Assembly: GCF_019029495.1 (NCBI RefSeq)
Contig: NZ_JAERQM010000003.1
Coordinates: 1 to 64,000 of the forward strand
Direction: 5' to 3'
Length of the DNA stretch: 64,000 nt
Source of the DNA: Falsiroseomonas oleicola
GTDB lineage: Bacteria > Pseudomonadota > Alphaproteobacteria > Acetobacterales > Acetobacteraceae
Shown here: one piece after another, positions 1-9,383 of the stretch
Layout of the letters: every line of letters starts with the position of its first letter
Position numbering within the stretch: position 1 is the first letter of the stretch
Position numbers and translations under genes: made by a program
The notes under the pieces: generated by a model
The model's input: only the letters and a program-made list of their open reading frames with translations
The model's database searches: none
What the model was told of the DNA's origin: nothing

Positions 1-1
1 C

Positions 2-85
2 GTGAGCGCCAAGCTTTGGGAACTGGCCGATATGGTGGTGGTTTTGGAGGAATGGGAAAAGAGTCAGGGTCAGAAATCAAACTGA
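2..85 (+). pseudogene. C-terminal fragment of a possible IS transposase
   Basis: The second forward frame is open from the left edge and ends at TGA 83-85. It encodes 27 residues with the core KLWELADMVVVLEEWE. The rest lies outside the window, so I cannot tell whether the gene is intact or broken. An 'LW..ED/AD.V..LE' ending resembles the C-termini of some IS1-like transposases as I remember them, and a short inverted repeat overlaps the stop codon, which fits the end of an insertion element. Both points are weak. It could equally be the tail of an ordinary gene. Confidence 0.3.
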
Positions 86-88
86 CCC
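67..88. repeat. Inverted repeat at end of leading fragment
   Basis: GGGTCAG (67-73) and CTGACCC (82-88) are perfect 7-base arms separated by AAATCAAA. The repeat spans the stop codon of the leading fragment. It could be a terminal structure of an insertion element or a small hairpin terminator. There is no run of T after it. Confidence 0.45.
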
Positions 89-251
89 ACTACCGCGGAG
101 CCGCGTCTTGTAACCATGCGTCCCGTTTCGGCAGGCCGGCGCGGCTTTGGGCAAAGGGGTGATGCCCGGGCCGCATCGGCCGCCCTTGCAGACCGCGAAA
201 GCCGCTGGACCCAGGCCGCGACCCGGGGGAGGATGCGGCCCAGACAGCGAG

Positions 252-1490
252 ATGGGGATCTCTGGCATGGCTGGTTTCACCTTCACCCGGCGCACCGCCC
301 TGGCCGCGGGCACTGGCCTGGTTGCCGGGCTGCGCCCCGGCATGGCACCGGCGCAGGGCGCGCCGATCAAGATCGGGGAGCTGAACTCCTATTCCCGCAT
401 GGCGGCCTTCGCGGTGCCCTATCGCAACGCCATCCAGCTCGCGGCCGATGCGATCAACCAGGCCGGCGGCGTCATGGGCGGGCGGCCGCTGGAATTCGTG
501 TTCCGCGACGACGGCTCGACCCCCGGCGACGCGGTGCGCGTGGCGGAAGACCTGCTGACGCGGGAAGGCTGCGCCTTCCTCGCCGGCACCTTCCTGTCGA
601 ATGTCGGCCTCGCCGTCTCCGACTTCGCCAATCAACGGAAAAAACTGTTCCTGGCGACGGAGCCGCTGACCGATGCGCTGACCATGGCCCAGGGCAATCG
701 CTACACCTGGCGGCTACGGCCGGGCACCTACATGCAGACCCGCATGGTGGTGGAAGCGGCGCGCGGCAAGACCGCGAAGCGCTGGGCGATCGTCGCGCCG
801 AACTATGAATACGGGCAATCGGCGGCGGCGAACTTCAAGAAGCTGATCGGCACTGCCATCCCGGGCGCCGAAATTGTGGCGGAGCAGTATCCGGCGCTCG
901 GCCGGGTGGATGCCGGCGCCACGGTGGGCGCGCTGGCCCAGGCGCGGCCGGATGGCATCTTCAACGTGCTGTTCGGACCGGACCTGACCGCCTTCGTGCG
1001 GGAGGGCAATACCCGCGGGCTGTTCGAGCGCCGCCTGGTGCTGTCCCTGCTGACCGGGGAGCCGGAATACATGCTGCCGCTGGGCGATGAATGCCCCGAT
1101 GGCTGGATCACCACCGGCTATCCCTGGGAACAGGTGGAGGAGGCGTCGCACAAGGCCTTCATCGCCGCCTATCGCGCCCGCTTCAACGACACGCCGCGCA
1201 AGGGCAGCGTGCTGGGCTATGTCACCGCCCAGGTCGTCGCCAGCCTGCTGAACAAGGCGAATTCGACGGAGACGGAGGCGCTGGTCGATGCGCTGGCCGA
1301 CCTGCCGACCCAGACCATCGTCGGCAATGTCACCATGCGCGGCCTGGACCACCAGGGCACCATGGGCACCTGGGTGGGGGAGACGGTGCTGCGCGGCCGC
1401 ACCGGCACCATGCGCAATGCGCGCTATGCCGATGGCGCCAACTACCTGTTCCCCGAGGATGAGGTGCGCGCGGCGCGCCCACGGGCCTGA
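252..1490 (+). CDS. Branched-chain/amide-type ABC transporter substrate-binding protein
   Basis: This is a periplasmic binding protein of the Leu/Ile/Val family (Peripla_BP_6) that would deliver the substrate to the LivHM-LivG-LivF transporter encoded directly downstream. I start at ATG 252, giving 412 residues; ATG 267 is also possible. The N-terminus has a twin-arginine-like signal (FTFTRRTALAAG) and a cleavage region near APAQGAP. The mature part begins KIGELNSYS and contains AAFAVPYRNAIQLA and INQAGGVMGG, typical of first-lobe sequences in this family. Because the operon continues into hydantoinase and molybdenum hydroxylase genes, the ligand is more likely a small cyclic amide or N-heterocycle than an amino acid. 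That is inference from context only. Confidence 0.88.
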   Translation: MGISGMAGFTFTRRTALAAGTGLVAGLRPGMAPAQGAPIKIGELNSYSRMAAFAVPYRNAIQLAADAINQAGGVMGGRPLEFVFRDDGSTPGDAVRVAEDLLTREGCAFLAGTFLSNVGLAVSDFANQRKKLFLATEPLTDALTMAQGNRYTWRLRPGTYMQTRMVVEAARGKTAKRWAIVAPNYEYGQSAAANFKKLIGTAIPGAEIVAEQYPALGRVDAGATVGALAQARPDGIFNVLFGPDLTAFVREGNTRGLFERRLVLSLLTGEPEYMLPLGDECPDGWITTGYPWEQVEEASHKAFIAAYRARFNDTPRKGSVLGYVTAQVVASLLNKANSTETEALVDALADLPTQTIVGNVTMRGLDHQGTMGTWVGETVLRGRTGTMRNARYADGANYLFPEDEVRAARPRA

Positions 1491-1499
1491 CCGCGGCGC

Positions 1500-3353
1500 A
1501 TGGATCTCGGCTTCCTGCTGGTCCAGTCCCTGTCGGGGCTGGCCAGCGCGTCTTCGCTGTTCGTCATCGCATCGGGGCTGACGCTGGTCTTCGGCGTCAC
1601 CCGCATCGTCAATTTCGCGCATGGCAGCTTCTACATGCTCGGTGCCTATGTGGCGGTGACGGTGGTGCCCTGGCTGCTGGATTTCGACCGATCGCCGCTG
1701 CTGTTCTTCTGCGGCGTGCTGATTTCCGCCGCCGTGGTGGGCCTGCTCGGCGTGCTGATGGAAATCCTGCTGCTGCGGCGGCTCTACAAGGTGCCCGAAC
1801 TGTTCCAGCTTCTGGCCACCTTCGGCGTGGTGCTGATGGTGCAGGATGCGGTGCTGTGGCTCTGGGGGCCGGTGGAGATCCCCGGGCCGCGCGCGCCCGG
1901 CCTGCGACATGGCGTGGAGATCCTCGGCCAGCGCTTCCCGGCCTATGAGCTGTTCCTGATCTGCGTCGGCCCCGCCGTGCTCGGGCTGTTGTGGTTGCTG
2001 ATGCACAAGACGCGCTTCGGCATCCTGATCCGCGCGGCGACGCGGGACCGGGAGATGGTGGGCGCGCTGGGCGTGAACCAGGCGCTGCTGTTCACCGGCA
2101 CGCTGTTCCTCGGCGCCTTTCTCGCCGGGCTCGGCGGCGCCCTGCAGATTCCGCGCGTCTCCGCCTCCTCCCAGATGGATCTGTCGATCATCACGGAGGC
2201 CTTCGTGGTGACGGTGATCGGCGGCATGGGCTCGGTGCCGGGCGCCTTCCTGGCGGCGGTGCTGATCGGGCAGTTGAATTCCTTCGGCGTGCTGATCTTC
2301 CCGAAGATCACGCTGGTGCTGGTCTTCCTGCTGATGGCCGTGGTGCTGGTGGTGAAGCCCTGGGGGCTGCTCGGCCGACCGGAACCGGCGGCGGGGCGCG
2401 CCGCGCTGCCGGAAGGCGTGCTGGCCATGCCGCGCTTCGGCGTGTGGGAAAAGGCGATCGCCGCCGTCGCCGTGCTCGCCACCCTCGCCGTGCCGGTCTT
2501 CGGCGACGCCTATACGGTGAAGGTGGTGACGGAGGTGCTGATCTTCGCGCTGGCCGCCTTCTCGCTGAACCTGCTGGTCGGGCATGGCGGCATCGTCTCC
2601 TTCGGCCATGCCGCCTATTTCGGGCTCGGCGCCTATGCGGCGGGGCTGCTGGTGACCAAGGGCGGGCTGCCGATGGAACCGGCGCTGATCGCCGCCCCCA
2701 TCGCCGGCGCGGCCTTCGCGGCGCTGTTCGGCTTCTTCATCGTGCGGCTGAGCGGCATCTACCTGGCAATGCTGACCCTGGCCTTCGCGCAGATCGCCTA
2801 TGCGGTCTGCTTTCAATGGGTGGAGGTGACGGGCGGCGACAATGGCGTGGTCGGCGTCTGGCCCAGCCCCTGGGCCAGGTCGCGGGAGGTGTTTCACTAC
2901 CTCGTTGCCATCTGCTGCATCCTCGGCATCATCGGCCTGCGCCGCGTGGCCTATGCGCCCTTCGGCGCGACGCTGCGCGCGGCGCGGGATTCGGAACAGC
3001 GGGCGGATGCCATCGGCGTGGATGTGCGGCGGCATCGCTGGCTGGCCTTCACGCTGGCCGGCGGGGCGGCGGGGCTGGCCGGCGGGCTCTATGCCTTCTC
3101 CAAGGGCTCCATCGACCCGACGCTGCTCTCCATCCCGATGTCCATCGACTTCCTGGCGATGATCCTGCTGGGCGGCATGCAGACTGTGATGGGCGCCGTC
3201 GCCGGTGCGGCCGCCTTCCACACCATCAAGGACTTCTTCATGCCGCTGACGGACCATTGGCGGTTCTTCCTCGGCGCCTCCATCATCGCTTTGGTGCTGA
3301 TCTTTCCGCGCGGCCTGTCCGGTGCCTATGGCGCGCTGCGGAGGCGCGCATGA
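1500..3353 (+). CDS. livHM: Fused LivH-LivM-type ABC transporter permease
   Basis: This 617-residue integral membrane protein joins the two permeases of a branched-chain amino acid type transporter in one chain. Residues 1 to about 290 are LivH-like, with the VNFAHGSFYMLGAY segment and a C-terminal VVKPWGLLG. Residues from about 305 are LivM-like, with LLVGHGGIVSFGHAAYFGLGAYAAG and a final PRGLSGAYGALRR. The two are usually separate genes of about 290 and 320 codons. It starts 9 bases after the binding-protein stop codon and overlaps livG by ATGA. Confidence 0.93.
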   Translation: MDLGFLLVQSLSGLASASSLFVIASGLTLVFGVTRIVNFAHGSFYMLGAYVAVTVVPWLLDFDRSPLLFFCGVLISAAVVGLLGVLMEILLLRRLYKVPELFQLLATFGVVLMVQDAVLWLWGPVEIPGPRAPGLRHGVEILGQRFPAYELFLICVGPAVLGLLWLLMHKTRFGILIRAATRDREMVGALGVNQALLFTGTLFLGAFLAGLGGALQIPRVSASSQMDLSIITEAFVVTVIGGMGSVPGAFLAAVLIGQLNSFGVLIFPKITLVLVFLLMAVVLVVKPWGLLGRPEPAAGRAALPEGVLAMPRFGVWEKAIAAVAVLATLAVPVFGDAYTVKVVTEVLIFALAAFSLNLLVGHGGIVSFGHAAYFGLGAYAAGLLVTKGGLPMEPALIAAPIAGAAFAALFGFFIVRLSGIYLAMLTLAFAQIAYAVCFQWVEVTGGDNGVVGVWPSPWARSREVFHYLVAICCILGIIGLRRVAYAPFGATLRAARDSEQRADAIGVDVRRHRWLAFTLAGGAAGLAGGLYAFSKGSIDPTLLSIPMSIDFLAMILLGGMQTVMGAVAGAAAFHTIKDFFMPLTDHWRFFLGASIIALVLIFPRGLSGAYGALRRRA

Positions 3354-4132
3354 CGCTGCTGTCGGTGGAAGGGCTGAACAAGCGCTTTGGCGGCGTCGTC
3401 GCCGCGAAGGACGTGTCCTTCGCGCTGGCGGCGGGGGAAATGCTGGCGATCATCGGCCCGAATGGCGCCGGCAAATCCACCACCTTCAACATGGTCGGCG
3501 GACAGTTGCGGCCGGATACCGGGCGGGTGCTGCTGGACGGCCAGGACATCACCGGCCAGCCGCCGCGCCAGGTGTGCAAGCTGGGCGTCGGCCGCACCTT
3601 CCAGGTCGCGCAGACCTTCCTGTCCATGTCCATCCTGGGCAATGTCCAGATGGCGCTGATCGCCCATCACGGCCGCACCCGCGACCTGATTTCCGACGCC
3701 GCGACGCTCTACCGAACGGAGGCGCTGGCCCTGCTGGCCCGGGTCGGGATGGAGAGCGATGCGGACCGGCCGATCGGGGAACTGGCCTATGGCGATGTGA
3801 AGCGCGTGGAACTCGCCATCGCGCTGGCCGCCGCGCCGAAACTGCTGCTGATGGATGAACCGACCGCCGGCATGGCGCCGCGCGAACGCGCCAGCCTGAT
3901 GCAGCTCACCGCCGATATCGCCCGCGGCCAGGGCATCGGCGTGCTGTTCACGGAACATGACATGGATGCGGTCTTCGCCCATGCCGACCGCATCCTGGTG
4001 CTGGTGCGGGGCGAGGTGATCGCGGAGGGTTCGCCCGAATCCGTGCGCGCCAATCCGGAAGTGCAGCGCGTCTATCTCGGCCAGTCCGGCCACAAGGCGG
4101 CGCTGCGGGCAAGGCGTGCGGCGCATGGCTGA
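3350..4132 (+). CDS. livG: Branched-chain-type ABC transporter ATP-binding protein LivG
   Basis: This 260-residue cytoplasmic ATPase is one of the two nucleotide-binding subunits of the LIV-type transporter. It has a Walker A motif GPNGAGKST, a signature region YGDVKRVELAIAL in place of the more usual YGEQR form, Walker B LLLMDEP and the H-loop TEHDMD. The ATG overlaps the permease stop codon (ATGA at 3350-3353), indicating translational coupling. The length is normal for LivG, and it is paired with LivF immediately downstream. Confidence 0.93.
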   Translation: MTLLSVEGLNKRFGGVVAAKDVSFALAAGEMLAIIGPNGAGKSTTFNMVGGQLRPDTGRVLLDGQDITGQPPRQVCKLGVGRTFQVAQTFLSMSILGNVQMALIAHHGRTRDLISDAATLYRTEALALLARVGMESDADRPIGELAYGDVKRVELAIALAAAPKLLLMDEPTAGMAPRERASLMQLTADIARGQGIGVLFTEHDMDAVFAHADRILVLVRGEVIAEGSPESVRANPEVQRVYLGQSGHKAALRARRAAHG

Positions 4133-4838
4133 GCCCGTGCTGGAAGTCTCCGGTGTCACCGCCGGCTATGGGCCGGCGGAGGTGCTGTTCGGCGTGGACA
4201 TCACCCTGGAACGCGGCGAGGTGGCGGCGCTGATGGGCCGCAACGGCGCCGGCAAATCCACCACCATGAAGGCGATCATGGGTCTGCTGCCGCCGCGCGC
4301 CGGCCAGGTTCGCTTCGCCGGCCAGGACATCACCGGCTGGGCGCCCTTTCGGATCGCGCGCGCGGGCCTCGGCTATGTGCCGGAAGACCGGCGCATCTTC
4401 ACGGACCTGACGGTGGCCGAGAATCTGGAAGTCGGGCGTCGCCCCGCGCAGGGCGGCCGCACGGCCTGGACGGTGGAACGCCTCTACGAGATTTTCCCTA
4501 ATCTCGCCGAGATGCGTGGGCGGCGCGCTGCCGCCATGTCGGGCGGGGAACAGCAGATGCTGACCATCGCGCGAACGCTCATGGGCAATCCGGAAGCCGT
4601 GCTGCTGGACGAGCCCTCCGAGGGCCTGGCGCCGGTGATCGTGGAGTTGATGGCGGAGGCCGTGCTGCGCATGAAGGCGGAGGGGATTTCCGTGCTGCTC
4701 TCCGAACAGAGCCTCGACTTCGCCGCCGCCGTCGCCGACCGCGCCTTCGTCATCGAAAAGGGCGCCATCCGCTTCGCCGGCAGCATGGCGGCGCTGGAAG
4801 CGGATGAGCAGGTCCGCACCACCTATCTGACGGTGTGA
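4125..4838 (+). CDS. livF: Branched-chain-type ABC transporter ATP-binding protein LivF
   Basis: This second ATPase of the LIV-type system has 237 residues from ATG 4125. A GTG at 4116 would add three residues. It shows Walker A GRNGAGKST, the signature MSGGEQQMLTIARTL, Walker B AVLLDEPSEGL and the LivF-typical VPEDRRIF segment. It overlaps the end of livG by 8 bases and ends just before hyuA. The uptake genes are therefore in the same operon as the catabolic genes. Confidence 0.93.
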   Translation: MAEPVLEVSGVTAGYGPAEVLFGVDITLERGEVAALMGRNGAGKSTTMKAIMGLLPPRAGQVRFAGQDITGWAPFRIARAGLGYVPEDRRIFTDLTVAENLEVGRRPAQGGRTAWTVERLYEIFPNLAEMRGRRAAAMSGGEQQMLTIARTLMGNPEAVLLDEPSEGLAPVIVELMAEAVLRMKAEGISVLLSEQSLDFAAAVADRAFVIEKGAIRFAGSMAALEADEQVRTTYLTV

Positions 4839-4843
4839 CGCGC

Positions 4844-6874
4844 ATGTCCCACATCACGGCCGGCATCGATGTCGGCGGCACCTTTACCGACCTGCTTCTG
4901 CAGGACGCGGAAGGGCGCGTGCGGCTCGCCAAAGTGCCGACCACCACAGCGAACCAGGCGGATGGCGTGCTGGCGGCGATCGCGGCGGCGGGCAGTTCGC
5001 CGGCGGAGCTGGATCTCATCATCCACGGCACCACAGCCACGACCAATGCGGTGCTGGAGCGCAAGTTATCCCGAGTTGGCCTGATCACAACTGCCGGCTT
5101 TCGCGACGTGCTGGAGCTCGGCCGCCGCACGCGCCCACACCCCTACGGCCTCAAGGGGACCTTCGAACCGCTGGTGCCGCGCGAATGGCGGCGCGAGGTG
5201 GCGGAGCGCATGGATGCGCGCGGTGCCGCTGTCACGCCACTGGATGAGGAAGCCGTGGCGCGGGAGGTGCGCGCGCTGCTGGCGGAAGGCTGCGAGGCGC
5301 TGGTCGTGCATTTCCTGCACGCCTATGCAAACCCGGCGCATGAACGGCGCGCCGGGGAGATCGCCCGCGCGATCTGGCCGAATGACTACGTCACGCTGGG
5401 CCACGAACTGCTCTCGGAATTCCGGGAATACGAACGCGGAACCACGGCCGCGGTGAACGCCGCCGTGCAGCCGATCCTGGACCGCTACATCACGCGGCTG
5501 CAGGCCCAGCTTGCCGCGCAGGGTCACAGGCGCGAGTTGCTGGTGATGAACGGCAATGGCGGCACGGTGCCGGCCCGGCTTGTCGCGCGGGAGGCCGCGA
5601 AGACGGTCATGTCCGGCCCGGCCTCCGGCGTCATGGCGGCGGCGGCGACGCTGGCCCAGAGTGGGCTGCGCAATGCCATCACCTACGACATGGGCGGCAC
5701 CTCCACCGATGTCGCGCTGATCGCCGGCGGCGTGCCGGAAGTCTCCGCCGAGCTGTCCATCGCCTATGGGCTGCCGATCCATCTGCCGATGGTGGATGTG
5801 CGGACGGTGGGCGCGGGCGGCGGTTCCATCGCCGGACTGGACCGCGCCGGCATGTTTAGGGTCGGTCCGGAAAGCGCGGGCAGCCTGCCGGGACCGATCT
5901 GCTTCGGGCGGGGCGGCACGCGGCCCACCATCACGGATGCCAATCTGGTGCTGGGGCGGCTCGACCCCGCGCGGCTGCTGGCGGTGCGGGATGCGGTGCC
6001 TGTGGAAGCCGTGCGCGCGGCCTTCGCGGCGCAGATCGGCGCGCCGCTCGGCATGAGCGTGGAACAGGCGGCGGAGGCGACGCTGCGGCTGGCCAATGTG
6101 CATATGGCTGGCGCGATCCGCATGGTCTCCCTCTCCCGCGGCCACGACCCGCGCGATTTCTGTCTGTTTGCCTTCGGCGGCGCCGGGCCGCTGCATGCGG
6201 TGGCACTGGCGCGGGAAATCGGCATCCCGATGGTGCTGGTGCCGGCACGGCCGGGGCTCACCAATGCGCTGGGCTGCCTGGTGGCGGACCTGCGGCAGGA
6301 TGCGGTGAACACGCTGAATCGCGGGTTGGACGATATTTCTGCCGAGGAGATCACGGAGACGCTGACGGCACAGCGCGATCGCGCCCTGGCCGTCGTCGCC
6401 GCCGATAGCGCGGAGATCGAGCGGACAGAAGTGCTGCACGCAGCGGACATGCAGTTTCGCGGCCAGACGCATCTGATCCGCGTCGCCCTGCCGAGGATCG
6501 ATATGACGCGCCCAGAGATCCAGGCCGCCTTTGAGGCCGCTTATTTCGCCCGCTTCCAGGTGCAGCTTCCCGAGGTCCGCGCCGTCCTGGTGAACCTGAC
6601 CACCACCGTCATCGGCCGCCGCCGCGCCTTCCCGCTCTCCGCACTGCTGGACCCGGCCGAACGTGGCGGTGAAGCGCGGGTCGGAGAGCGGGACCTCTAT
6701 GCCGAGGGCAGCTGGCACCGCGCCACGGTCTGGCAGCGCGAAAGGCTGGCAGAAGGCGCGCGCATCGCCGGCCCCGCCATCATCCAGCAGGCGGATGCGA
6801 CCACGGTGCTGGAACCGCGATCTGAAGCCGTGGTCGATGCCATCGGCAATCTCCGCATCACGGTGCTGCCATGA
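4844..6874 (+). CDS. hyuA: Hydantoinase/5-oxoprolinase family subunit A
   Basis: This is the ATP-dependent subunit of a hydantoinase, 5-oxoprolinase or caprolactamase-type enzyme that opens a cyclic amide at the cost of ATP, acting with HyuB. The 676 residues contain the N-terminal motif GIDVGGTFTDLL, the actin-like nucleotide motif YDMGGTSTDVALI in the middle, VGAGGGSIAGLD, and FGGAGPLHA. The length matches full-size HyuA. I prefer ATG 4844; GTG 4835 is an upstream alternative overlapping the livF stop. hyuB follows with an ATGA overlap. The substrate could be a hydantoin, an oxoproline-like lactam or a reduced heterocycle lactam; the family alone does not say which. Confidence 0.92.
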   Translation: MSHITAGIDVGGTFTDLLLQDAEGRVRLAKVPTTTANQADGVLAAIAAAGSSPAELDLIIHGTTATTNAVLERKLSRVGLITTAGFRDVLELGRRTRPHPYGLKGTFEPLVPREWRREVAERMDARGAAVTPLDEEAVAREVRALLAEGCEALVVHFLHAYANPAHERRAGEIARAIWPNDYVTLGHELLSEFREYERGTTAAVNAAVQPILDRYITRLQAQLAAQGHRRELLVMNGNGGTVPARLVAREAAKTVMSGPASGVMAAAATLAQSGLRNAITYDMGGTSTDVALIAGGVPEVSAELSIAYGLPIHLPMVDVRTVGAGGGSIAGLDRAGMFRVGPESAGSLPGPICFGRGGTRPTITDANLVLGRLDPARLLAVRDAVPVEAVRAAFAAQIGAPLGMSVEQAAEATLRLANVHMAGAIRMVSLSRGHDPRDFCLFAFGGAGPLHAVALAREIGIPMVLVPARPGLTNALGCLVADLRQDAVNTLNRGLDDISAEEITETLTAQRDRALAVVAADSAEIERTEVLHAADMQFRGQTHLIRVALPRIDMTRPEIQAAFEAAYFARFQVQLPEVRAVLVNLTTTVIGRRRAFPLSALLDPAERGGEARVGERDLYAEGSWHRATVWQRERLAEGARIAGPAIIQQADATTVLEPRSEAVVDAIGNLRITVLP

Positions 6875-8544
6875 TCGATGCCCTGACGCTCGCCGTGATC
6901 CAGGCCGGGTTGCAGCAGGTCTGCAACGAGATGGACGTCACCTTTTCCCGCGCCGCGTTTTCCCCGGTGATCGCGGAGGCCGATGACCGCTCGGATGGCA
7001 TCTATGCCGCGGAGGATGGCGCGCTGATCGCGCAGGGCGAGCTCGGCCTGCCGGTCTTCGTCGGCACGATGGCGCATTCGGCGGCGCATCTGGTGCGGCT
7101 GATCGGCGAAGGCGCGGTGGCGGCACCGGAGCCGGGCGATATCTACATCGTCAACGACCCCTATCTGGGCGGCACGCATCTGATGGATGTGCGGTTCGCC
7201 AGGCCCTTCTTTGTCGATGGCGAGCTGTTCTGCTGGCTTCAGAACACGGGTCACTGGCCGGATATCGGCGGCATGGTCCCTGGCGGCTTCTCCGCCCATG
7301 CCACGGAAGTCGAACAGGAAGGCCTGCGCCTGCCGCCCGTAAAACTGTTCAAGAAGGGCGTGCTGGATCGGGAGATCCTGTCGATCATCCAGTCCAATAT
7401 CCGCGTGGCCGACCAGCGCATCGGCGACATCAAGGCGCAGGCCGCGGCGCTGCTGGTGGGAGAGGCGCGGCTGGCCGAGATGGTGTCCCGATATGGCCTG
7501 GTGACCCTGCGCGAGGCCATCGCCGGCATCCGCGCGCGCGCGGCGGAGCGGATGCTGGCGGAAATCCGGCGCATCCCGGACGGCGTCTATGTCTCGGAAG
7601 CCTTCGTGGATTCGGACGGCGTGGTGGATGCACCATTGCGCATCGCGCTGACGGTGACGCGGCAGGGTGATGAGCTGGTCTTCGACCTGGGCGAATCCTC
7701 GCCGCCCTGCCAGGGGCCGATGAATTCCGTCTGGGCCACCACCTGTTCTGCCGTCTACCTCGCGATGAAGCACATTTTTCCGGATGTGCCGATCAATGCC
7801 GGCACCTTTGCGCCACTGCGCGTGATCCGGCCTGAAGGCACGTTCCTGGATGCGCGCTACCCGCGCCCGGTCTCCGGCTGCGCGGCGGAGGTCTCGCAGC
7901 GGATTGCGGAGGCGGTGTTCCTCGCCATCGCGCAGGCGCTGCCAGCGGAGGTCTGGGCGGCGCCCGCCGGCACCTCCGGCAATTTCGCGCTCGGCGGCTT
8001 CGATCCCGCGCGCAACGCCGGCTATGTGATGTACCAGATCACCGGCGGCGGCTATGGCGGCACGGCGGAAGCCGATGGGCTGACCAATGGCTGCTCCACC
8101 ATCGGCATCAGCAAGACCGCGCCGGTGGAGGTGATGGAGCAGTACTACCCCGTCCTGTTCAGGCGTTTCGCGATCCATGAGGGCTCCGGCGGCGCCGGCG
8201 CGCAGCGCGGCGGCTTCGGCGTGCACTACGAGGTGGAGCTGCTGCGCGGCGAGGCCAAGGCGAGCTTCGTGATGGACCATGGCCGCTTCGGCCCGCCGGG
8301 CGTGCTCGGCGGCGGCGAGGGTGCGAAAAATAGCGTCAAACTGCACCGCAACGGCACCACCACCATCCCGCTGCACCTGTCGAAGGACCAGGGGCTGCAG
8401 CTGCGCGCCGGCGATCGGGTGGAGGTGATGACGCCGGGCGGCGGCGGCTATGGCAACCCACGCGACCGCGACCCGGCGCTGGTCGCGCGGGATGTGCGGC
8501 GCGGCTATTACACGGCGGACCAGGCGAAGGCGCTATGGGGATGA
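6871..8544 (+). CDS. hyuB: Hydantoinase/5-oxoprolinase family subunit B
   Basis: This 557-residue protein is the HyuB partner of the preceding HyuA. It has the typical N-terminal ATFSRAAFS-like region, PGDIYIVNDPYLGGTHL, NTGHWPDIGG and the C-terminal glycine-rich MTPGGGGYGNP. The pair forms the hydrolytic enzyme; HyuB is thought to carry the amide hydrolysis site while HyuA supplies ATP-driven activation. Start and stop codons overlap hyuA and the next gene, so it is translationally coupled on both sides. Confidence 0.92.
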   Translation: MIDALTLAVIQAGLQQVCNEMDVTFSRAAFSPVIAEADDRSDGIYAAEDGALIAQGELGLPVFVGTMAHSAAHLVRLIGEGAVAAPEPGDIYIVNDPYLGGTHLMDVRFARPFFVDGELFCWLQNTGHWPDIGGMVPGGFSAHATEVEQEGLRLPPVKLFKKGVLDREILSIIQSNIRVADQRIGDIKAQAAALLVGEARLAEMVSRYGLVTLREAIAGIRARAAERMLAEIRRIPDGVYVSEAFVDSDGVVDAPLRIALTVTRQGDELVFDLGESSPPCQGPMNSVWATTCSAVYLAMKHIFPDVPINAGTFAPLRVIRPEGTFLDARYPRPVSGCAAEVSQRIAEAVFLAIAQALPAEVWAAPAGTSGNFALGGFDPARNAGYVMYQITGGGYGGTAEADGLTNGCSTIGISKTAPVEVMEQYYPVLFRRFAIHEGSGGAGAQRGGFGVHYEVELLRGEAKASFVMDHGRFGPPGVLGGGEGAKNSVKLHRNGTTTIPLHLSKDQGLQLRAGDRVEVMTPGGGGYGNPRDRDPALVARDVRRGYYTADQAKALWG

Positions 8545-9383
8545 CCGCCTATCACCGCCCGACGACGCTCCTCGATGCGCTGGCGATCCGCGCCGGGGCG
8601 GATGTGGCCGTGCTCGCCGGCGGCACGGATATCTTCCCCGCCCGCATCGCGCGCGCGGCTTGGGGCGATCCGACGCATCGGGATGTGCTGGACATCAGCG
8701 CCCTGCCCGGCCTGCGCGACATCGAGGAAACGGATGACGGCTGGCGCATCGGCTGCCTCGTCACCTGGTCCGCGTTGGCGCGCAGGACGCTGCCGCCGCT
8801 GTTCGATGGGCTGAAGGCCGCGTCGCGGGAAGTGGGCGGCATGCAGGTGCAGAATCGTGGCACGCTGGTGGGCAATCTCGTCACCGCGTCGCCGGCCGGT
8901 GATGGCATTCCCAACCTGCTGGCGCTGGACGCCGCTGTGGAGATCGCCAGCCCGCGCGGCACGCGCCTGCTGCCGGTGGCGGAATTCCTGACCGGCTATC
9001 GCGCCACCGCGCTGGCGGCGGATGAGCTGGTGCTCGCGCTTCATGTGCCGCGGCTGGAAGGCGCGCAGGGCGCCTTCCGCAAGCTGGGCGCGCGGCACTA
9101 CCTGGTGATCTCCATCGCCATGGCCGCCGGCGTGATCGCCACCGATGACACGGGGCGCATCACCGAGGCGCGCATCGCCCTCGGCGCCTGTTCGGCGGTG
9201 GCGCAACGCCTGCCGGGGCTGGAGGCCGCGCTGCTCGGCGTGGCGCGCGCACAGGCCACGCGCGTGCCGCAGCCACATCATCTGGAAGCCATCACGCCGA
9301 TCGACGACATCCGCGCCACCGCCGCCTATCGCCGCGATGCCGCGCTGGTGCTGTTGCAGGATCTGCTGGAGGCGCGCGCATGA
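8535..9383 (+). CDS. Molybdenum hydroxylase FAD-binding subunit (CoxM/XdhB type)
   Basis: This 282-residue protein is the FAD-binding subunit of a xanthine dehydrogenase-family molybdenum hydroxylase. It passes electrons from the FeS-Mo subunit to an acceptor. Visible motifs are AGGTD (about residue 28) for the FAD pyrophosphate and QNRGTLVGNL near residue 110, followed by ASPAGDGIP. ATG 8541 would give an exact ATGA overlap with hyuB, while ATG 8535 adds two residues; both are plausible. The next gene overlaps by ATGA. Confidence 0.9.
   Translation: MGMTAYHRPTTLLDALAIRAGADVAVLAGGTDIFPARIARAAWGDPTHRDVLDISALPGLRDIEETDDGWRIGCLVTWSALARRTLPPLFDGLKAASREVGGMQVQNRGTLVGNLVTASPAGDGIPNLLALDAAVEIASPRGTRLLPVAEFLTGYRATALAADELVLALHVPRLEGAQGAFRKLGARHYLVISIAMAAGVIATDDTGRITEARIALGACSAVAQRLPGLEAALLGVARAQATRVPQPHHLEAITPIDDIRATAAYRRDAALVLLQDLLEARA

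Noticed and set aside
714-3257. A long minus-strand open frame opposite the binding-protein and permease genes
   Set aside because: Its product is a low-complexity string of Arg, His, Gln and Gly; the plus strand has clear LIV transporter motifs.
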